The notes beneath the pieces were generated by a model that searched no databases, was not told where the DNA came from, and was given only the letters and a program-made list of their open reading frames with translations. The translations under genes were made by a program, and so were the position numbers. Shown one piece after another: positions 31,387 through 36,478 of a stretch of DNA of 36,478 bases; within the stretch, counting starts at the first letter, position 1; every line of letters begins with the position of its first letter. The DNA comes from Phycisphaerae bacterium (lineage in GTDB: Bacteria > Planctomycetota > Phycisphaerae > UBA1845 > Fen-1342), in NCBI GenBank assembly GCA_030612705.1, contig JAUWNI010000029.1, positions 1 to 36,478 on the forward strand, given 5' to 3'.

Positions 31387-33876
31387 TTACGTCGCTATTC
31401 TCAAGCGACTCCCAGCTAACGCCGCCAGCACATATGCGGCGGCAGCGAGAAGCACCACTGTCCGGTACCCCGCGGTCATCGCCACCACGATCGCCGCCGA
31501 CGTTGCGATCACGGATGCGACGCCGTTGACGCCCCAGGCCCACGGAACCAGCCGCGGTGCGCGCTCGTTCAGCGCCGCGAGCCCCGCCGGCATCGGCATG
31601 CCCATGAAATAGCTTGCCAACAGCGCGACGAGTAGTAGCACCCACGGTCCGCTCGACATATCCCAACCCACCAGCCGCACGACTACGGCGACCACGGCAA
31701 CCGCCGCCGGTGCGAGCCATACCCGCTTGCCGACAATGCGACGCCCCGTCAAGCTCCCGATCCCGCTGACAAAGAGCACGCCGCCGATTACCAGCGCGCT
31801 CGCGATGACTGGGTCACCGACCCATCGAATCGCCCGGCTAATCAGGGCCATCTCGATCCCCATGAACCCCAGCCCGATCCCGCCGAAGTAAATAATCGTC
31901 CACAGTGCCGCTGGCGAGAGATTCCTATCTCGCACACCGATTCGCGGGGAATCCTTACCGCGCCCCGCCTTCATCCGCCGTCGAAACTCCACGACTCCCA
32001 GCGGCACAAGTATCAGCACGACCGCCGCAACGCCGGCAACCGCCAGCGACACATATAGAAACAGCCGACCCAGCTCCGCCCGTGTCAGCCACAGGTCCCC
32101 GTAAACCCGCTTCAACTCCCCCACCGCCCGTGGCTTGTAGAAATCCCAGAAAAACGGGTTGTCGTCGTGGACCGGCCGCACGTTTAACAACCACGCGTCA
32201 TAAAACGCCTCCCGTCGCGGCGAGAGAATCTCGCGTGCCGCATGGTGCAGCCAATCCACATCCGTCCCCGGCGGGCCGTCGAGGGCATCGGGCTGATTTA
32301 CCTCTTCGAGCGCCAGCCCGTCATACCACACCGGCGTAAGATTGAATCCCCGAATCGCAACGCGCAGCAGCTTGCGCCGCTGCTCATCCAGCGGGGACCG
32401 CAACGCGATTGTGCAGACACCGAGGTAATCACGCACCTGGATCATGTGCCGCGACGCATCTTCGACGCCGAGCAGTTCCAGTGCCTCGACGAGCGTGGCG
32501 AAAATGCGGATGTTCTCACGCGCCGGTTGCTGGATCCCGCGCGACACCGCCAGCACCCCGCCGCCACTCAAGGCCCGCAGGCAATCCGCGAAGCCCTCGA
32601 CAGTTGCGAGATGATCCTCGGCCAACCCGTGCATCCCGGCACTTCCCAAACCGAGCCCTTCCAACGACACGACCTGAATAAGGTCGTCAGGCAACCGTTT
32701 GCGTGTCACAAGGAAGCTGCGTGGATGATCGGTATGAAACTTGCTATTCGGAGCCGGGTTCAATTGCGTTGAATACTCAGCCAGCAACGAGACGATTCCC
32801 GCGTTAGGCTGCACAACGTCGATCCAGGCCGCCGCTCGCCGTTGTGCCAGCCAAACATTCGCCCCGCCGGTCTCGCCGAGCAGTAGAACGCGGGGTTGCG
32901 GCCGAATCAATTGATACGGAAACGCCATCAACGTCCCGTCCATGACGGATGCCTGCGAGGCGTCGTCGATTCGCAGCACCGACCCCGCCGGGTTGCCGTT
33001 CAAGACCAGGCTGTACATCGACGGCGGCGTTTCGCTCAGCGCCGGAAACGGCAGATCGTGAAACAGATCGCTCTCGTAAAGCTCCACGTAACCATGCGGG
33101 TCGGCACACCCGGCCACGCGGCGGGCCGAACCTTGCGCGACCAACCGCTCCAGCCGAGCCGCATACTTGTACTCGTCATACGACGGAACCAACGGCCAAC
33201 TACGTTCCGCAACCAACGCAAACACCGCCAACACCAGCACGATCGCAATGCGAACCACCCGCCTGGCTTCTCCCACAACACCACCGCTGTGGAGCAGCAG
33301 CACCGCGATCAATACAAGCACATACGAAGGCCACGGCCCATGCTCGATTGAAAATCTCGAAACTATCAGCACCGCCCCCGCCGCCCCCGCCGCGCTGCCG
33401 AATAAACTGGCGGCGTACACCTGCCCGACCCGCGGTCCGGCGTTCATCAACGCCGCCCCCAGAAACGCCGCCCCCAACAGAAACGGCGTCAACGCCGCCA
33501 GCCAGTACAGCGACCACCACCCCGCCTGAGTCCACAAATCATCCGGAATGAATCGCGCCGTCACCGGCAGCAGCGTTGCCAGCCGTGGCATCACCAGCAA
33601 CGCTAACGCCAAACCAACCGTGAGCCATAACATGGTCCCCCGCGGCCGAGCCCGCACCCGCTGCTCGATCAGTGCCAAAAACGTACCGCTGGCGCCAAAA
33701 CCCAGCAGCGCGGTGCTGATCACCAGATACCCGAAGTGATGCCAGCTCTCGATCAGCAGCCGACGCATCAACACGATTTCGTACGCGATCAGCGCCGCAC
33801 TGATCAACGCAACGGCAATCAACGTCGCAAAGGTAATCCGCCGATGCTCGCGTGGATCGACGGCGGCCCCCTTCAT
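31387..33876 (-). CDS. Membrane protein with spermidine-synthase-like domain
   Basis: 829 residues from ATG 33876, which overlaps the stop of the upstream PCMT gene as ATGA. About seven hydrophobic segments in the first ~240 residues (FATLIAVALISAALIAYEIV is the first). A soluble central part (about 270-600) resembles the Rossmann fold of aminopropyltransferases: RVLLLGETGGANVWLAQRR for the nucleotide-binding strand, and DVVQPNAGIV. The last ~200 residues have seven or so more membrane segments. Fused membrane SpeE-like proteins of this plan are common and mostly uncharacterised. The GGG(S/T)G motif of true spermidine synthases reads GETGGAN, so polyamine synthesis is doubtful. Confidence 0.7.
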   Translation of the reverse strand: MKGAAVDPREHRRITFATLIAVALISAALIAYEIVLMRRLLIESWHHFGYLVISTALLGFGASGTFLALIEQRVRARPRGTMLWLTVGLALALLVMPRLATLLPVTARFIPDDLWTQAGWWSLYWLAALTPFLLGAAFLGAALMNAGPRVGQVYAASLFGSAAGAAGAVLIVSRFSIEHGPWPSYVLVLIAVLLLHSGGVVGEARRVVRIAIVLVLAVFALVAERSWPLVPSYDEYKYAARLERLVAQGSARRVAGCADPHGYVELYESDLFHDLPFPALSETPPSMYSLVLNGNPAGSVLRIDDASQASVMDGTLMAFPYQLIRPQPRVLLLGETGGANVWLAQRRAAAWIDVVQPNAGIVSLLAEYSTQLNPAPNSKFHTDHPRSFLVTRKRLPDDLIQVVSLEGLGLGSAGMHGLAEDHLATVEGFADCLRALSGGGVLAVSRGIQQPARENIRIFATLVEALELLGVEDASRHMIQVRDYLGVCTIALRSPLDEQRRKLLRVAIRGFNLTPVWYDGLALEEVNQPDALDGPPGTDVDWLHHAAREILSPRREAFYDAWLLNVRPVHDDNPFFWDFYKPRAVGELKRVYGDLWLTRAELGRLFLYVSLAVAGVAAVVLILVPLGVVEFRRRMKAGRGKDSPRIGVRDRNLSPAALWTIIYFGGIGLGFMGIEMALISRAIRWVGDPVIASALVIGGVLFVSGIGSLTGRRIVGKRVWLAPAAVAVVAVVVRLVGWDMSSGPWVLLLVALLASYFMGMPMPAGLAALNERAPRLVPWAWGVNGVASVIATSAAIVVAMTAGYRTVVLLAAAAYVLAALAGSRLRIAT

Positions 33877-34823
33877 GGCTTTTGTATCTTGCCGGTCATC
33901 GGGACGAACCGCACCGGCAGTACGTTGCGGCTCTTGCGACCGCCGTCTTGCTGTTTCGTGAGAACAAGTAAACGCTGAGTCTCGTAAACCCCGCCGACCG
34001 GGATCACCATCCGCCCGCCCGGCTTGAGCTGCTGCCACAACGGCGGCGGAATGTGCCCGGACGCACAAGTCACGATGATCCCGTCAAACGGCCCGTGCTT
34101 TTCCCAGCCGTCGTAACCATCGCCCAGCCGAGTTTGAATCGTCTTGTAACCCAGCCGCTCGAACCGCTTGACAACCTCCTCATACAACGGCTTCACAATC
34201 TCGATCGAGTAAACATACGGCGTAAGCTCGTTCAGCACCGCCGCCTGATAGCCGGAGCCGGTGCCGATCTCCAGCACCTTGTCTCCCGCTTTAATTTCCA
34301 GCAGCCCGGTCATCAGCGCGACGATGTAAGGCTGCGAAATCGTCTGCCCATGCCCGATCGGCAGCGGCGTATCGGCATATGCATTGGAACGACGACGACG
34401 AGGGACGAACTCGTGGCGCGGGACGGCCCGCATCGCCGCCAGCACGCGCTTGTCTGTCACGTCAGCGCGAAACGGTCCGCGGGCAATATCGTGATCGACC
34501 ATCCGGTCGCGCTCACGCATGCGATCGCCACTGCGCGGGCGCGGCCATTGCAACCGGCCGTCGGAATCACGTGTCACATCGGGAAACTCTTTCGCGGGCG
34601 CCGCGGCAACGGGTTGAGACGCGGGCGGCACTTGCTCGCCGGCCGCGCCGTCCGCACTAACACCCTGATCCTCCTGCAAATTCCCGAGCAGCAGCGAGAC
34701 GAGCAGCAGTATTACAGCGATCAGCAGGATAAGCGGTACGCTGCGAAGCAATCCGGCTTTGCTCCGCCGGGAGAATTCAGCGTCGCGAGACACACCGTCA
34801 GGATGATCGGCCTGATTTGCCAT
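33873..34823 (-). CDS. pcm: Membrane-anchored protein-L-isoaspartate O-methyltransferase
   Basis: 316 residues from ATG 34823, preceded by GGAGGTG 6 nt upstream; the reading to 34856 lacks this. It transfers methyl from S-adenosylmethionine to isoaspartyl residues so that they can revert to aspartate. Core at about 110-316: VPRHEFVP, YADTPLPIGHGQTISQPYIV, KVLEIGTGSGYQAAVL (SAM loop), DGYDGW, IIVTCASGHIPPPLWQQLKPGG. Unlike cytoplasmic PCMTs it has an N-terminal membrane helix (LLRSVPLILLIAVILLLVSLLLG) and a ~60-residue linker, which would place the enzyme in the periplasm; SAM supply there is a puzzle unless the anchor faces inward. Translationally coupled to the SpeE-like gene. Confidence 0.9.
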   Translation of the reverse strand: MANQADHPDGVSRDAEFSRRSKAGLLRSVPLILLIAVILLLVSLLLGNLQEDQGVSADGAAGEQVPPASQPVAAAPAKEFPDVTRDSDGRLQWPRPRSGDRMRERDRMVDHDIARGPFRADVTDKRVLAAMRAVPRHEFVPRRRRSNAYADTPLPIGHGQTISQPYIVALMTGLLEIKAGDKVLEIGTGSGYQAAVLNELTPYVYSIEIVKPLYEEVVKRFERLGYKTIQTRLGDGYDGWEKHGPFDGIIVTCASGHIPPPLWQQLKPGGRMVIPVGGVYETQRLLVLTKQQDGGRKSRNVLPVRFVPMTGKIQKP

Positions 34824-34934
34824 GGCAACACCTCCAATCGGAAGCTGCACTCTCATTGTACTCCCAGTTCGCGGGCAGAGTACTATTGCTCAGTCAATGC
34901 TAAACGGGCGAGTGGCTCGGGCGTCCCGCCCAAC

Positions 34935-35007
34935 GTAGCGTCGGGTCTCCGTGCCCGACGCGGGATGAAAACGACGTTCCACGGCCGACACGGGGGTCGG
35001 CCGCTAC
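34935..35007. repeat. REP (family B), 73-bp inverted pair
   Basis: Nearly identical to 15048-15120 (three or so differences in 73 bases), 20 kb away. Feet GTAG at 34935 and CTAC at 35004-35007. Confidence 0.9.
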
Positions 35008-35099
35008 AGTCTGTGGCCGGTGCCGACTCTTGCGGTCGACTGATAATAAACGGCTTCTTCGCCAAATCCCGCGGAGCGGGAATGAGGGACTGAGGAACT

Positions 35100-35212
35100 G
35101 GGGGGCCAAGGGGCCGAGGGGCCGAGGGATCGGGTGGCCCATGGCTTTAGCCGTGGGGGACACGAATCGACCGCCCATTCGTGTCCCCCGCCGCTGAAGC
35201 GACGGGCCACCC
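35100..35212. repeat. Family A palindromic element, copy 4, opposite strand
   Basis: Arms at 35132-35167 and 35177-35212, with the CCCTTGG-type tail (here ggggccgagg) on the left. It is therefore in reverse orientation to copies 1 and 3. The GCGGCCAACGGCCGC end is missing. Confidence 0.85.
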
Positions 35213-35332
35213 ACCTCGGGTTTGGCTCAGATTCCTCCGCGCGTCCGCCCTGGCGGACGCGGTCGGAATGACATTCTGGCGTTACCCACTTTCCTGACGC
35301 TCACCCAGCGCGATCTCTCACTGTAAAAACGG

Positions 35333-35362
35333 TTGCGTATCGTGGATTCGCCGTGCTATAGT
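35333..35362 (+). promoter_or_regulatory. Candidate sigma70-type promoter for the dockerin-tailed protein
   Basis: TTGCGT (35333-35338), 18 bases, TATAGT (35357-35362). This would give a 5' leader of about 130 bases before ATG 35502. Confidence 0.45.
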
Positions 35363-35501
35363 CATTTAGGGAGGCGGCCGAGAAGGTTGCTACTCTCGGG
35401 TGGGGGTAGGCGCTCTGTGTGTGTCCGTCGGCAAGTAAGGCGGAGCTTCACGCCATGGGGCGATAATTCGCAAACTGAGGCATCTTGTTAAGGAGCGGGA
35501 T

Positions 35502-36362
35502 ATGAGGACTGCGTTCTTATTAGTGGCGGGATTGTGCTTGTGCTCGACGGCGTTGGCCTGGCCGCCGATGCCGGTACCTATCGGCGACGTCGAGTTTCAT
35601 TACTGGGGCGGCGTCGGCGACCGCGACAGCACACTCGTGTACTCCAATCTCGACCAGTCAACCGACCCCAACGAGTTCTACCTGCCGCAGACGCAGACCG
35701 ACGGCGTGCCGTACGGCGATGATCTACACCTGACCGCGGGCGGCTCAATGGACGCGTTTACGTTCGCGTACTATGACCCGGCCGGCGGTACGGCCTTGAG
35801 CCAGGTCGAGGTGCTGTTCTACGAGAACGACCCGAACGCCGCCGACTTTCCGGGCGGCGATCCCAACTCACTGCTGATCGGGACATACACCGTCACGGAT
35901 CTTCCAGGCGACGGAGCACATGTCTTTATCGTCGATGTCAGCGCCGACCCGCTAACGCTGCCGGAGAATATCTGGATCGAATTCAACTTCGCCAACAGCC
36001 CGGAGGCCGGATTGGTGCTTTACGATCCGCCGACCGTCGGCGGCAGCGAGGACCTGTTCGAGGTGCACGGCGTGAACATCTTCGTCTTCGGGTATCCCTA
36101 CATCGCCAACTTCGGGCTGGCGATCACGACCGGCGAGGATGAGGGCTGTCCCAATCCCGGCGATTCCAACAACTACTGCACCGCGGACATCGACGGCAGC
36201 GGCGACTGCATCGTCAGCCTCGCCGATCTGGCGCAAATGCTGGGCAACTACGGCATCACCAGCGGCGCCGTCCACGGCGACGGCGACATCGACGGAGACG
36301 GCGATGTCGACCTGAGCGACTTGGCGGAGTTGCTCGGCCAATACGGAGACGACTGCAACTAG
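35502..36362 (+). CDS. Secreted protein with dockerin-like Ca-binding tail
   Basis: 286 residues from ATG 35502, with AAGGAG 7 nt upstream. Signal peptide 1-19 (ends STALA). The main part (20-220) is beta-rich with many Asp/Asn and Gly; I recognise no family. The C-terminal ~61 residues hold two EF-hand-like loops (DIDGSGDCIVSLADLAQML, and DIDGDGDVDLSDLAELLGQY) with Cys226, Cys236 and Cys285: the Gly-Cys dockerin-like tail seen in Phycisphaerae exported proteins. Such tails may attach proteins to the cell surface or to one another; the partner is unknown. Probably exported, Ca-bound. Confidence 0.82.
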   Translation: MRTAFLLVAGLCLCSTALAWPPMPVPIGDVEFHYWGGVGDRDSTLVYSNLDQSTDPNEFYLPQTQTDGVPYGDDLHLTAGGSMDAFTFAYYDPAGGTALSQVEVLFYENDPNAADFPGGDPNSLLIGTYTVTDLPGDGAHVFIVDVSADPLTLPENIWIEFNFANSPEAGLVLYDPPTVGGSEDLFEVHGVNIFVFGYPYIANFGLAITTGEDEGCPNPGDSNNYCTADIDGSGDCIVSLADLAQMLGNYGITSGAVHGDGDIDGDGDVDLSDLAELLGQYGDDCN

Positions 36363-36478
36363 CACTCCGTCACACCCTGGCTTTCGGGTCGTAGCGTCGG
36401 CCGCGGGGGGGCGCCGCGGCCCGCCAATTGACGGGGGGCGGGGTTCGGGGGCCCGAGCACGGGGCGAATGTGGGTACC
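36363..36478. other. Contig-end sequence, no gene seen
   Basis: A GTAGCGTCGGCCGC word suggests the start of another REP at about 36391. After that, G-runs dominate and the text looks degraded. Confidence 0.45.

Larger units (their letters stand above)
34824..35501. other. Divergent intergenic region rich in repeats
   Basis: 678 bases holding REP pair 34935-35007, family A copy 4 (35132-35212) with its GGGGCCGAGG tail, a hairpin GCGTCCGCC-ct-GGCGGACGC near 35241, and a candidate promoter at 35333-35362. No coding region seen. Confidence 0.6.

Overview
The window is a GC-rich bacterial segment, very probably from a Planctomycetota genome and most likely the Phycisphaerae side. The pointers are a C-terminal CxxC...CPECG ribbon of the type common in that group (30425-31180), a secreted protein ending in a dockerin-like DxDGDGDVDLxDLAxLLxxYG tail (35502-36362), an SdrD-type repeat surface protein, an Hc1-like mini-histone and a very high load of palindromic repeats. 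This is inference; no rRNA or other taxonomic marker is present. Both extremities (about 1-180 and 36380-36478) have homopolymer runs and look like low-quality contig ends, so the window may be one whole contig of a draft or metagenomic assembly.

Layout. 1-7.3 kb: a lipoprotein of the alkaline-phosphatase/sulfatase superfamily with altered active-site residues, a large secreted esterase, and a cell-surface SdrD/thrombospondin-3 repeat protein. 7.5-9.9 kb: a methylmalonyl-CoA-mutase-family large subunit and a REP-associated tyrosine transposase (RAYT) bracketed by inverted GTAG hairpins. 9.9-13.6 kb: two tandem GT-C-like membrane glycosyltransferase paralogs. 13.8-16.8 kb: a hicBA toxin-antitoxin pair, a nucleotidyltransferase-like protein, and a TPM-domain/LemA pair. 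17-20.8 kb: uvrC, an Hc1-like histone, a FabZ-like hotdog protein and a second, degenerate UvrC-like protein. 20.8-24.1 kb: lipid kinase, folE and M17 aminopeptidase. 24.7-30.3 kb: a lipid-biosynthesis-like locus (HtrB-type acyltransferase, hotdog dehydratase, ACP, second dehydratase, a KSbeta/chain-length-factor-like ketosynthase without its catalytic triad, and an intact ketosynthase). 30.4-34.8 kb: a zinc-ribbon membrane protein, a membrane spermidine-synthase-like protein and a membrane-anchored PCMT, the last two translationally coupled. 35.5-36.4 kb: the dockerin-tailed secreted protein.

Two things stand out. First, the ketosynthase pair: one member has the full Cys-His-Lys-His set and the other has Glu, Phe and Asn at the Cys and two His positions. 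This is the logic of a KS/CLF heterodimer from type II polyketide or aryl-polyene systems, here with an ACP, two dehydratases and a lipid acyltransferase but no ketoreductase in view. Second, the repeats: at least ten copies of a GTAG-plus-hairpin (REP) family occur with a RAYT that is itself flanked by inverted copies. In four genes the TAG of the GTAG foot is the stop codon; one copy lies in frame inside uvrC; and a different palindrome lies in frame inside one of the two glycosyltransferase paralogs. Further repeat families (a GGGTGGCCC palindrome, heptanucleotide tandem arrays, a roughly 200-bp multi-hairpin element) fill most remaining intergenic space.
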